Shown: positions 1 to 7,297, numbered from the stretch's first letter. The stretch: 12,115 bases of DNA from DATKCN01 sp035513175 (GCA_035513175.1 DATKCN010000084.1:1-12115); one strand, 5' to 3'. The notes: generated by a model from the sequence alone, not told the origin. Program-made: numbers and translations.

Positions 1-154
1 CGAAACGCCGATCATGAGTATACGCCCGTATTGCCGCGACGAAGTTGGATGCCCGTAGTGGAGTCCCCCGAGTGGCCTCCTAGGGCAGACATCTGCCTGG
101 CCAAGAGTGACTGCGACGTTGGCGCGCGCCCGCCGACTACATGGCGGCGAACCT

Positions 155-177
155 GGGAGGCCACGCGGGGGCCTCCC
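155..177 (-). terminator. GC-rich stem-loop after the peptidase gene, possible terminator
   Basis: GGGAGGCC at 155-162 pairs perfectly with GGCCTCCC at 170-177 around a 7-base loop, 56 bases beyond the peptidase stop codon on the minus strand. No T-run follows on that strand, so it is not a classical intrinsic terminator. It could end transcription weakly or protect the mRNA end. A second small dyad, GGCAGA/TCTGCC, lies at 84-97. No gene is seen in positions 1-232. Confidence 0.3.
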
Positions 178-232
178 CTCCAAGGTCTGAGGCGCCGTGA
201 TCCGTCCCGCGTCCCGACCCACGGTCTTCGCA

Positions 233-2173
233 TTACAGGTTTACGATCTCCACCGGCTCTATCTCGTCGGCGGTGTCGAAGCCGAAGACGCGCGAGTAGA
301 AGTACAGCTCCGCGTCGAGGCTGCGCTTGATGTTCTCGGCGCGGCGGAATCCGTGCTGCTCGCCTTCGAACGGCAGGTAGGCGTGCGGCATCCCCTTCTC
401 CTTCAGCGCGGCAACCATCATCTCCGCCTGCGAGGGCGGGACGACCTTGTCATCCAACCCCTGGAGGACGATCATCGGGCAGGAGAGCCCGTCCGTGTGA
501 TGGATCGGCGAGCGGTCCCGGTAGAGCTCGGCCTGCTCGGGCCAGGGGCCGACCATGCTGTCCAGGTAGCGCGACTCGAACTTGTGAGTGTCGCGGGCCA
601 GCGCCTCCAGGTCGGCTATGCCGTAGTAGCTGGCCCCGGCCGAGAACACGTCCGTGAAGCACAGCGCCGCCAGCGTCGTGTAGCCTCCGGCGCTGCCGCC
701 GCGAATGGCGAGGCGGTTCGGGTCCGCGAGCCCGTGCAGGACCAGAAAGCGCGACGCGTTAACGCAGTCGTCAATGTCGACGACGCCCCAGCGGCCGCGC
801 AGCCGCTCGCGGTACGCCCGCCCATAGCCGGTGCTGTCGCCGTAATTCACGTCGACCACGGCAAACCCTCGGCTGGTCCAGAACTGGATGCTGAGGTTCA
901 GTCCCGCGCTGGTCGCCCCGGTCGGACCACCGTGGGAGAAGACGATCAGCGGCGGCATCTCGTCCTCGGGAGGGGCCGCGTCGCGGTTGTGGGGCGCGTA
1001 GTAGAAGGCGTGCGCCTTGCGCCGATCGGTCGTCGGGAACTCGATCGGCTGGGCGCGCGAGAGATAGCCGGGCTCGATCTCGGCCTGGTTGCTGCGGCGC
1101 ACGATCTCGTGTTCGCCGCTGTCCACGTCCACCAGCAGCACCGATGAGATCAGCTCCGGTCCCGACGCCAGCAAAGCGACGCGATTCCCACCGTCGCCCG
1201 CGATGTGCCCGATGGAGCTGAGCGGCAGCTCCAGCGTGGCCGTAACCCCTTCCCAGGGGGTGACGACGCACAGCCGGTCCATGCCCCGCACGGTGATGAC
1301 GCTGGCGATCCTGCCGTCGCTGAGACAGGCGTACGTCGCTGCGTCCAGCCCCCATTGCGGCCCGCCGAACTCAGCGTTCATCGGCGCCAGCGGAAGCGCG
1401 TCGTCGCCATCGAGCCGGTAGAGGTTCCACCAGCCAGTGCGGTCGGAGACGAAGTGCAGCGCGCCGTCCAGGGACCACTCCGGCTGGAAGATCGACTCCG
1501 CCGGTCCGCCCGCCACCAGCCGCTCGTTCGAGACGGCGCCGTCCCCAGCGAGATCGGCCAGCCACAGCTCGGTCCCGTCCCACGGCATGCGGGGGTGGTC
1601 CCAGGTGATCCAGGCCAGCTGCCGCCCGTCGGGGCTGACGCGCGGGTAGGCGACGAAGTCGTGCCCCCCGGCGATGATGCGGGGCTCGCCCCCGCCGGTG
1701 GCCGGGATCGCCACCAGCTCGTTGACCACGTCGTGCTCGCCCTCGTGCCGCTCGCGGATGCAGACGACCGTGCGGCCATCGGGCGTCAGGCGGGCGTCGG
1801 CGTAGCGGTGAGAGGCTGTCTCCGGCTGCTCCGGCACGATCGCGATCGGGTCGTCGCCCCGGTCCTGCCGGTAGAGCTGTTGGTCCACGTAGTTGCTGAA
1901 GAACACGGCCGCGCCGGTCACGGAGTACGACGCGCCGCCGTACTCGTGCACCCGCGTGCGGACGTTCATGTCGCTCGGCGTCACGTCCTCGATGCTGCCG
2001 TCCGGCTCGCGGCGAACCAGCGCATAACGCCCGCCCTCAGTCGGCCGCGACTCCAGCCAATAGAGGCTGCCGTCACGGAGCGCGACCTGCGAGAGCCGCA
2101 CCGACCCGCCCGCGATCAGGTCCGACGAGATCGGCGAGCGCCATGAGCCGTATGGCGCGGTGGTTTGCGTCAT
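233..2173 (-). CDS. S9 family (S9C, acylaminoacyl/dipeptidyl peptidase-like) serine peptidase
   Basis: This 646-residue protein should hydrolyse short peptides, releasing acylated or unblocked N-terminal residues. There is no signal peptide, so it is probably cytoplasmic. The N-terminal ~370 residues have the repetitive SPDG/TPDG-type pattern of a beta-propeller and the RVHEYGG motif (74-80) common in this branch. The C-terminal alpha/beta-hydrolase domain carries HGGPTG (414-419, oxyanion region), NYGDSTGYG (443-451), the nucleophile elbow GGSAGG (Ser494), Asp575 in GLDDKVVPP and His607 in GEQHGF, so the triad is complete. Length is normal for S9C. The ATG start is supported by GAAAGGA at 2184-2190 with a 10-base gap. 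The gene stands alone, divergent from the nuclease-like gene. The exact substrate cannot be read from sequence. Confidence 0.95.
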   Translation of the reverse strand: MTQTTAPYGSWRSPISSDLIAGGSVRLSQVALRDGSLYWLESRPTEGGRYALVRREPDGSIEDVTPSDMNVRTRVHEYGGASYSVTGAAVFFSNYVDQQLYRQDRGDDPIAIVPEQPETASHRYADARLTPDGRTVVCIRERHEGEHDVVNELVAIPATGGGEPRIIAGGHDFVAYPRVSPDGRQLAWITWDHPRMPWDGTELWLADLAGDGAVSNERLVAGGPAESIFQPEWSLDGALHFVSDRTGWWNLYRLDGDDALPLAPMNAEFGGPQWGLDAATYACLSDGRIASVITVRGMDRLCVVTPWEGVTATLELPLSSIGHIAGDGGNRVALLASGPELISSVLLVDVDSGEHEIVRRSNQAEIEPGYLSRAQPIEFPTTDRRKAHAFYYAPHNRDAAPPEDEMPPLIVFSHGGPTGATSAGLNLSIQFWTSRGFAVVDVNYGDSTGYGRAYRERLRGRWGVVDIDDCVNASRFLVLHGLADPNRLAIRGGSAGGYTTLAALCFTDVFSAGASYYGIADLEALARDTHKFESRYLDSMVGPWPEQAELYRDRSPIHHTDGLSCPMIVLQGLDDKVVPPSQAEMMVAALKEKGMPHAYLPFEGEQHGFRRAENIKRSLDAELYFYSRVFGFDTADEIEPVEIVNL

Positions 2174-2582
2174 CGTTCCAACGTCCTTTCGTCGTTACAG
2201 GCATGATACATAGGAAGGGTGAACTTGACCTTGGGCCCACGGGTCAATCCACGTGTTACGAGCGGTCCTTTGGCAAAATCGAATTGTGGCAGGTCTGGAA
2301 GCGAGGCTGACGCTGGCAGCGCCCGACCGTCGAATCAACGAATCTGAGCTCGCGGACCGCCTCGACGAGGCAGTGAACGATGCGCGCACGGAACACGGTT
2401 CTCCGTCTTCCGGGGAAACGCCGTCATCGCAATGTTGACGACGTGAAGTACCAGACGATGTTCGCGACAGCAGAGGAGACGTCGGTGATCAACGCATGTT
2501 CATCAGGGACCAGACGAGACAGCAGACTTTGCCGGCTGACGCCGCCCTACGAGCCACGAGTGCGAAGGAGATGAGGCAACAG
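2174..2582. other. Intergenic region between divergent peptidase and nuclease-like genes
   Basis: About 400 bases separate the two divergent genes. The region must hold both promoters, but I see no convincing -35/-10 pair. On the minus strand a TATCAT hexamer (2203-2208) resembles a -10 box. A small dyad lies at 2225-2247. Short open frames are present (for example from GTG 2253, 61 codons), but they have no ribosome site and no recognisable motif, so I do not call a gene. Confidence 0.5.
2225..2247. promoter_or_regulatory. Dyad TTGACC-N11-GGTCAA, possible operator
   Basis: TTGACC (2225-2230) and GGTCAA (2242-2247) form a perfect 6-bp inverted repeat, with TGGGCCCA, itself a palindrome, nearly centred between them. 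It lies about 50 bases upstream of the peptidase start in the divergent spacer, a position suited to a dimeric regulator. No regulator gene is nearby. A dyad this short can arise by chance. Confidence 0.25.
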
Positions 2583-3659
2583 ATGACAGCGATCTGGCGT
2601 AACAACGGAACGGGCTGGGCCCCACTTGCGCCATCGGGGTACCCGAACGAAGCCACGCTCCACGCTCTCGTCGAGGACACACCGCAGATGCTTCCTCTCT
2701 CTGGCAACACATCACTGACGATCATAGGCCGGGAGGTCGCGCTCGGGAGTGGCATTGCCGACCTGATCGCCGTCGAGCCTTCGGGCCGCATCGCCGTAAT
2801 CGAGATCAAGTTGGCGCGCAACGCAGAAGCGCGTCGCGCTGTCATCGCGCAGGTACTGACCTACGCTGCCTATCTACGCGGCATGGCAGTCGCGACGTTC
2901 GAGCAGCAGGTACTGGCGTATCACCTCAGTCAGCGCGGGCACACGAGCGTCAGTGCGGTGGTGGAAGCAGCCGATCAGTTTGGCGCGTTCAGCCCTGACC
3001 TGTTCGCGTCAGGGCTGGCTGAGAGTCTGCGGCATGGTGCGTTCCGGCTCGTCATCGTTATAGACGAGGCGCCAGACGAACTCGTGCGGCTCGTCGGCTA
3101 CCTGGAGTCGGTCGCAAACCTGCTCATCATCGACCTCATCACCGTCGTCGCTTATGACGTGGGTGGATCACAAGTACTCGTCCCACAGCGGATCGATCCC
3201 GAGCGGCAAGACGAACCCCACGGCAGCAACGCTGGCTTTGGCATATCCGCGCCAGAAGGGCAGTATCTGCGGGGGACGGCAGCGTTTCGAGTCGCACTTC
3301 AAGCGCAGCCCCCAGATCAGCATGACCATCTACTACGCCTCGCGGACTGGGCCGACCAGTTGGAACACGAGCAACTGGCGTCAGTCTCGACGTGGCGCTA
3401 CGCGGATGGAAGGGTCATGCTGTTGCCGTACTTCCGGGGTGATGACCACGGATTGGTGAAGATTTGGCTTGACTGGGGCGGCGTGATGTCGGTGTGGAGA
3501 GGTGTGTTTGAATCCCGCGCTCCTCAGGGCCTCATCGAATTAGAAGCCTTGATTGCGCCCACGCGAGTTGGCAAAGGGAACCGAATCCGTCCCGAGGCGA
3601 TCACAGCCGCAGTCCTCGATGTACTGGCCGACGCGTACCGTGAGGCTGCCGGACGGTGA
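2583..3659 (+). CDS. PD-(D/E)XK nuclease-like protein (NucS/DUF91-related core)
   Basis: The protein has 358 residues from ATG 2583. I chose this start because AAGGAG (2565-2570) and GAGG (2573-2576) precede it, and because residues 1-40 (IWRNNGTGW, then PSGYPNEATLHALVEDTPQ) look like the true N-terminus of this family. An upstream in-frame ATG at 2496 has no ribosome site. The nuclease core is visible: Glu31 in LVED, Asp60 in GIADLI, Glu74-x-Lys76 in IEIKLARN, and Gln90/Tyr94 in AQVLTYAAYL. The C-terminal ~200 residues are not recognised. Family knowledge suggests a metal-dependent DNA endonuclease, but the substrate is unknown. In a sample, about 70% of third codon positions are G/C, against about 90% in the transporter genes, which suggests later acquisition. 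No methylase or other partner is adjacent. Confidence 0.8.
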   Translation: MTAIWRNNGTGWAPLAPSGYPNEATLHALVEDTPQMLPLSGNTSLTIIGREVALGSGIADLIAVEPSGRIAVIEIKLARNAEARRAVIAQVLTYAAYLRGMAVATFEQQVLAYHLSQRGHTSVSAVVEAADQFGAFSPDLFASGLAESLRHGAFRLVIVIDEAPDELVRLVGYLESVANLLIIDLITVVAYDVGGSQVLVPQRIDPERQDEPHGSNAGFGISAPEGQYLRGTAAFRVALQAQPPDQHDHLLRLADWADQLEHEQLASVSTWRYADGRVMLLPYFRGDDHGLVKIWLDWGGVMSVWRGVFESRAPQGLIELEALIAPTRVGKGNRIRPEAITAAVLDVLADAYREAAGR

Positions 3660-3720
3660 CTCACTCGTCCAAAGAGTCGGCGGGTCGGAGAAGGCCCACT
3701 TGGTAGAATCAGTGAGTCAC
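3656..3720. repeat. 10-bp perfect inverted repeat with 45-base spacer
   Basis: GTGACTCACT at 3656-3665 is the exact reverse complement of AGTGAGTCAC at 3711-3720. The left arm overlaps the TGA stop codon of the nuclease-like gene. The spacer contains TAGAAT (3704-3709), which resembles a -10 box. The pair could be a loose terminator stem, a regulator site upstream of the tRNA gene, or the scar of a small element. There is no T-run. Confidence 0.6.
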
Positions 3721-3814
3721 AGCGAGTGCTTGACGTGGAAGATGTGGCATGCGGCCTTGCTTGCGCAAGTGTCGGTGACGGCTCTCGAAAATCGCGTCCG
3801 TACGCGGAAAACAC

Positions 3815-3887
3815 GCCCCCGTAGTTCAGTGGACAGAACGACGGCCTTCTAAGCCGTATGTCGCAGGTTCGATTCCTGCCGGGGGTA
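3815..3887 (+). tRNA. tRNA-Arg (anticodon UCU)
   Basis: A complete cloverleaf folds from 73 bases. The acceptor arm is GCCCCCG with CGGGGGT (first pair G-U) and the discriminator is A3887. The D stem is GTTC/GAAC (3824-3827 and 3836-3839). The anticodon stem is ACGGC/GCCGT around the loop CTTCTAA, with anticodon TCT at 3848-3850. The T arm is GCAGG-TTCGATT-CCTGC (3863-3879). CCA is not encoded. It reads AGA codons, which are rare in DNA this GC-rich. No clear promoter is seen; a perfect palindrome, CTTGCGCAAG, lies at 3760-3769. Confidence 0.97.
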
Positions 3888-4012
3888 CAGCGCCGTAACG
3901 TGCTGCGTAGCGCGCGCCGGGATTCAGCGCGCCGGCCTCGCCCTTCGCGCCCCTCGGCCCGCGGCTCGCATCCCCGCCGCCGTCACTCTGGCAGCAGTCG
4001 TGCGTTAACCAT

Positions 4013-4957
4013 GTGAGACCCTATCGACGCGACGGCGCTTCTGGTCAACATGCTGTCGAGCCGCCGTCGACGTGTATTGGAGCGTGCCAGATCACAACGA
4101 GACAGGTTCGTCATTCACTCCGCGCGACATTGCTGGGAGTCGGGGCGCTGCTGCTGATCGCCAGTGGCTGCAGCTTCAGCGACTTCCTGGAATGGTCCGG
4201 CGCCCCGTCCGCGCAGTCGACCGACTCCACCGCGACGCCGATTTCTACCGCCCCCATGTGGCGTTACTCGACGGCCACGCCAACCCCGATTCCCACCGCG
4301 ACGATGTGGCGCTACTCGACGGCGACGCCGACTCCGACGCCCAGAGCGACCAGCACGCCCAGGCCCGCGTCAACCCCCGCCGCGACGCGCACGCCAACCC
4401 CGCGTCCGTCACCGACGCCGTCGCCCACGCCGGTCGTGAGCCTGCTGCCCGCGCTGCCGACCGAGGACGACCTGCCCAGTGGCCTGCGGCTTGACCGCGA
4501 GGTGTCCCACCTCCAGATCGCCGAGATTGCCCGTGAATCAGAGGACGCTGCCGAGTACGAGCGCCTGCTGCGCCAGTGGGGCTACACGCGTGGCGCGGCG
4601 CGCGAGTTCCTCTACCCCAATCCCGGCCTGGTCGAGTTCCTGACGCGCGTGCTCGCCTTCGACGCGCGTGTAATGGAGTTTGCCTCGGCGGCGCACGCCA
4701 CCGACGCCATTGAGTACCAGCGCGATTCCGCCCTGTCCCGCCCAGACTGGCGCCTGAGCGAGACCGATGTCGAGCGGATCGGCGACGCGTCGATCGCGCT
4801 GACCGGCACTGCCGATTTTGAGGGCATGGAGGTGCGCGTCTCCGCCATCTTCGTGCGTGACGGCGATGTCGTCTACCGCTTCGTCGCCATCTCTGGCGGC
4901 TACGACGCCTTCGGTGACGCGGTCAACGTGGCTCGCGTCGTCGTCGCGCGGAACTAG
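4013..4957 (+). CDS. Putative secreted lipoprotein with Thr-Pro linker
   Basis: The 314-residue frame has positive charges (RHSLR), a hydrophobic stretch (LLGVGALLLIA) and a lipobox-like ASGC ending at Cys53, so the mature protein is probably lipid-anchored outside the cytoplasmic membrane. Residues ~70-140 are a Thr/Pro/Ser-rich spacer with two exact copies of MWRYSTATPTP. Residues ~143-314 form a globular domain starting LLPALPTEDDLPSG, a layout I associate with extracellular domains of actinobacterial and Chloroflexota proteins; its ligand is unknown. The start is uncertain: GTG 4013 has no ribosome site and gives about 30 unusual residues before the signal peptide, but the only later in-frame start (TTG, residue 40) would remove the basic n-region. 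The gene converges on the acetyltransferase gene. Confidence 0.78.
   Translation: MRPYRRDGASGQHAVEPPSTCIGACQITTRQVRHSLRATLLGVGALLLIASGCSFSDFLEWSGAPSAQSTDSTATPISTAPMWRYSTATPTPIPTATMWRYSTATPTPTPRATSTPRPASTPAATRTPTPRPSPTPSPTPVVSLLPALPTEDDLPSGLRLDREVSHLQIAEIARESEDAAEYERLLRQWGYTRGAAREFLYPNPGLVEFLTRVLAFDARVMEFASAAHATDAIEYQRDSALSRPDWRLSETDVERIGDASIALTGTADFEGMEVRVSAIFVRDGDVVYRFVAISGGYDAFGDAVNVARVVVARN
4226..4363 (+). repeat. In-gene repeat encoding the MWRYSTATPTP linker units
   Basis: Three successive linker units, residues 72-85, 86-101 and 102-117 of the lipoprotein, each start with STATP. The first two end in MWRY. The two ATGTGGCG segments start at 4256 and 4304, a 48-base (16-residue) period. 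Several synonymous differences (for example GCGTTAC versus GCGCTAC) show that the duplication is not very recent or has been maintained at the protein level. Confidence 0.75.
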
Positions 4958-5000
4958 CAACGTCGCGGTCCGGCGGAAGCAGCGTTGATCAGGGTTGCAT

Positions 5001-5513
5001 TCACGCAAGCAACGCGCACCAGCGTTCCGGGTGGGTCGCGTCGCGCAGCTCCGGCTCGAACCCCAGCCGCAGATACGTACGAATCGCGGCCGCCCTTGAG
5101 TCCTCCGTCCGCAGGTAGACAGAGCGCGCGCCTTGCTGGAAGGCGAACCCCAGCGCGGCCCTGCATGCGAGCAACCCCAGCCTGTGTCCCTGATGGGCAG
5201 GATCGACCACGACCCAGCCCAGCTCGCCGATTGTCCGGCCGTCGATCTGATGCAGGAACAGGCAGGCGCCGCCCGCCATCCGGTTGTCACGAGTGATGAA
5301 GAAAATGCCCTCCAGCGGCAGGCGCGGCTGCTCGCGCGCCAGCACGCGCCGCAGCCGCTCCTCGTCCCACGGGTCGAAGCCGGTGTTCAGCAGCGCGATC
5401 CAGGCCGCCTCGTCGCCGGGCCGGAACGTCCGCAACGCGTAGCCTTCCGGCATGGCGGGAGTGGCGACCTCGATGACCGGCTCAAGCCGCATCCACAGCT
5501 GTGAACGTTCCAC
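5001..5513 (-). CDS. GNAT family N-acetyltransferase
   Basis: From GTG 5513 the protein has 170 residues. It shows the GNAT fold in order: beta strands around GYALRTFRPGDE, beta4 GELGWVVVDP, the acetyl-CoA pyrophosphate loop HQGHRLG (QGHRLG at residues 108-113), helix alpha3, and the C-terminal TEDSRAAAIRTYLRLGFEP (136-154). The loop has Arg where the usual Q/R-x-x-G-x-G/A has its first Gly. The acceptor substrate is not predictable. The start is inferred: GTG 5513 lies 5 bases after the stop of the upstream DUF5808-like gene and keeps the QLWM segment seen in relatives I recall. ATG 5492 is an alternative (163 residues). A longer frame from TTG 5576 would run 58 bases into the upstream gene. 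No strong ribosome site is visible, fitting translational coupling. Confidence 0.87.
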   Translation of the reverse strand: MERSQLWMRLEPVIEVATPAMPEGYALRTFRPGDEAAWIALLNTGFDPWDEERLRRVLAREQPRLPLEGIFFITRDNRMAGGACLFLHQIDGRTIGELGWVVVDPAHQGHRLGLLACRAALGFAFQQGARSVYLRTEDSRAAAIRTYLRLGFEPELRDATHPERWCALLA

Positions 5514-5518
5514 GCGCG

Positions 5519-5710
5519 TCAGCGGATGAGCCGCAACCGGCGCAGGAGCGCGTGCAGGTTGAACGTGAGACCCCAACCGAACACGTGCGGCACCATTATC
5601 TTTGGCTCGTCGGGATCCCAGACACGTTGCTTGAAGCGCGCAAGCGTCGGGCTCCGGAAGTCGTACGGTAGCCCGAGGAAGGTTCCTGTTCGCGGTTCGC
5701 GTTGATTCAT
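5519..5710 (-). CDS. Small DUF5808-like protein
   Basis: This 63-residue protein has an ATG preceded by AGGAG (minus strand, 5720-5724, 9-base gap), the best ribosome site in this part of the window. It begins with a GTFLGLPYDFR segment and then WDPDEPKIMVPHVFGWG (residues 31-47), followed by NLHALLRRL. The pattern W-x-P-D-x-P...P...FGWG...N is what I associate with DUF5808, whose function is unknown. It has no signal peptide and no clear membrane span. It heads a two-gene minus-strand unit with the acetyltransferase, and the gap to that gene is 5 bases. Calling it real rests on the ribosome site, the motif and the coupling. The DUF assignment is from memory. Confidence 0.75.
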   Translation of the reverse strand: MNQREPRTGTFLGLPYDFRSPTLARFKQRVWDPDEPKIMVPHVFGWGLTFNLHALLRRLRLIR

Positions 5711-5846
5711 GGCGCCAATCTCCTGCCTGCTGGACTCATGTAGAAGTGTACGACGCTCGTCATCGCGTCAGCCGGTGTTGCCAACCGCATCGGAAACTTC
5801 TACCCTCACGTCAGCACGACAACGCCGAGTGCCACGGGACGAAGGG
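5711..5846. promoter_or_regulatory. Divergent promoter region with 8-bp inverted repeat
   Basis: This 136-base spacer must drive the DUF5808-like gene leftwards and the aminotransferase gene rightwards. GTAGAAGT (5740-5747) and ACTTCTAC (5796-5803) form a perfect inverted repeat with a 48-base spacer, so one dimeric or looping regulator could act on both sides. A weak rightward promoter candidate is TTGCCA (5778-5783) with TACCCT (5801-5806), spacing 17. No regulator gene is adjacent. Confidence 0.35.
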
Positions 5847-7187
5847 ATGGAACACGTCATGATCGCCACCGATGTGCAGCGCGAGGCCTTCCGCGCGCCC
5901 GATTCCGTATCCGCCCAGCTGTACGAGCGCGCCCGCAAGGTGCTGCCGGGTGGCAACACCCGCACAACCGTCTACCAGTCGCCCCACCCGCCCTATGCCG
6001 CCAGCGGCCGGGGCGCCGTCGTGATTGACGCCGACGGACAGGAGCGCCTCGACTACATCAACAACTACACCTCGCTGATGCACGGACACGCCGATCCGGA
6101 CATCACCGCAGCTGTCATCGAGCAGTTGCAATACGGCACCGCGTTCGCCATGCCGACCGAGCACGAGGTGGCGCTGGCCGAGCTGATCGCCGCGCGCGTG
6201 CCCTCGATCGATCAGGTGCGCTTCACCAACTCCGGCTCCGAAGCGGTGATGATGGCCGTCAAGGCCGCACGCGCCTACACCGGTCGCCCGAAGATCGTTA
6301 AGTTCGAGGGCTGCTACCACGGCTCCTACGACTTCGTGGAGGTCAGCCTCGGCTCGACGCCCGACACCTGGGGCGATGGCGATCCCGTCTCGGTGCCGTA
6401 CTCGCACGGCGTCCCGCAAGGGGTGCTCGATGACGTGATCGTGCTGCGCTTCAACGACATCGAGATGGCGGAACGCCGCATCGAGCAGCACCGCCACGAG
6501 CTGGCGGCCGTCCTGCTCGACCCGATGCCGCTGCGGGCCGGCATGGTCCCCGCGGCCATCCCCTTCCTGCAGCGCCTGCGAGAGCTTTGTAGCGCCTACG
6601 GCATCGTGCTCATCTACGACGAGGTGATCTCGCTGCGCACGGCCTACGGCGGCACGCAGTCGATTCTGGGCGTGCTGCCCGATCTCACCACCATGGCCAA
6701 GATCATCGGCGGCGGTTTCCCGGTCGGCGCAGTCGGCGGCACGCGTGAGGTCATGTCGGTCTTCGACCCCAGCGGTGGCTACCCGCGCGCCCCGCACGGC
6801 GGCACGTTCAACGCTAACCCGATCACGATGGTCGCCGGACTGGCAGCCATGCGCAAGATGACGCCGGGCGAGTTCGAGCGGCTGGACCGGCTCGGCGCCT
6901 CCTTGCGCGAAGGGCTGGCCGAGGCCATGGACGGCGCCCGCCTGCCGGGTCAGGTGACGGGCATGGGCTCGCTGTTCACCATCCACCTGCACAACCGCCC
7001 GATCAGCGACTACCGCGACAGCCTCGGCACGCGGGACGAGCAGGCGCGCACGGCCGCCATCTACCGCGGTCTCATGCGCCGCGGCATCGTCACCGCTCCC
7101 GGCCTGGCCGGCTGCCTCTCCACCCCGATGGGCGACGCAGAGATCAACGCCTTCATCGAGGCCTTCGCGGAGGCGTTGGATGATTGA
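5847..7187 (+). CDS. Class III PLP-dependent aminotransferase (glutamate-1-semialdehyde / beta-amino-acid aminotransferase-like)
   Basis: The 446-residue fold-type I aminotransferase moves amino groups using PLP and is cytoplasmic. Visible landmarks are KVLPGGNTRT near the N-terminus, the phosphate-binding NSGSEA (129-134), GCYHG with His158, YDEV with Asp258 and Glu259, Lys285 in the TTMAKIIGGGFPVGA signature (Schiff-base lysine), and HGGTFNANP with Thr320. Length and layout match glutamate-1-semialdehyde aminomutase and the related beta-phenylalanine aminotransferases. The N-terminal and C-terminal segments resemble the latter as I recall them, so heme synthesis is not the default role. The start is ATG 5847 or ATG 5859 (AAGGG at 5842-5846 suits the latter). 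The open frame reaches back to 5709, but that part would run under the divergent promoter region. No heme genes lie nearby. Confidence 0.94.
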   Translation: MEHVMIATDVQREAFRAPDSVSAQLYERARKVLPGGNTRTTVYQSPHPPYAASGRGAVVIDADGQERLDYINNYTSLMHGHADPDITAAVIEQLQYGTAFAMPTEHEVALAELIAARVPSIDQVRFTNSGSEAVMMAVKAARAYTGRPKIVKFEGCYHGSYDFVEVSLGSTPDTWGDGDPVSVPYSHGVPQGVLDDVIVLRFNDIEMAERRIEQHRHELAAVLLDPMPLRAGMVPAAIPFLQRLRELCSAYGIVLIYDEVISLRTAYGGTQSILGVLPDLTTMAKIIGGGFPVGAVGGTREVMSVFDPSGGYPRAPHGGTFNANPITMVAGLAAMRKMTPGEFERLDRLGASLREGLAEAMDGARLPGQVTGMGSLFTIHLHNRPISDYRDSLGTRDEQARTAAIYRGLMRRGIVTAPGLAGCLSTPMGDAEINAFIEAFAEALDD

Positions 7188-7193
7188 TGGTTT

Positions 7194-7280
7194 GTAACGC
7201 GTAACGTGTACCGTGTAACGCGCGGGACAGCACTGCTCTCTCGACCACGCGTTACACGTTACGCATTACACGTTACACGT
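7194..7280. repeat. Inverted pair of 4x7-bp tandem repeats (CGTTACA type)
   Basis: The left arm is four head-to-tail heptamers, GTAACGC, GTAACGT, GTACCGT, GTAACGC (7194-7221). The right arm is four in the opposite sense, CGTTACA, CGTTACG, CATTACA, CGTTACA (7250-7277), plus CGT. The arms (7194-7222 and 7248-7276) pair at 25 of 29 positions around a 25-base loop, with the innermost 11 pairs perfect. It starts 6 bases after the aminotransferase stop and ends just before the methyltransferase ribosome site (7285-7290). It could be a terminator-like stem, a protein-binding array or a dispersed repeat element. There is no T-run. Confidence 0.9.
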
Positions 7281-7297
7281 CTACGAAAGGCCCGCCC

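Noticed and set aside
1205..2146. Long plus-strand open frame (313 codons) opposite the peptidase gene, and a similar one at 197-1147
   Set aside because: Both lie antisense to a well-supported S9 peptidase, have Arg/Val/Ala-rich composition typical of GC-rich antisense frames, and show no motif.
2253..2438. GTG-started 61-codon frame in the peptidase/nuclease spacer
   Set aside because: There is no ribosome site, no recognisable domain, and only mild third-position bias. A decayed small gene cannot be excluded.
3815..3887. tRNA-Arg as an integration site for a mobile element
   Set aside because: I found no second copy of the tRNA 3' end and no integrase in the window.
5811..6992. 393-codon minus-strand frame under the aminotransferase gene
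   Set aside because: It is a composition shadow of a gene with all catalytic landmarks; the translated product is His/Val/Gly-rich without motifs.
7194..7280. CRISPR-like array
   Set aside because: The units are 7 bp with no unique spacers, and there are no cas genes.
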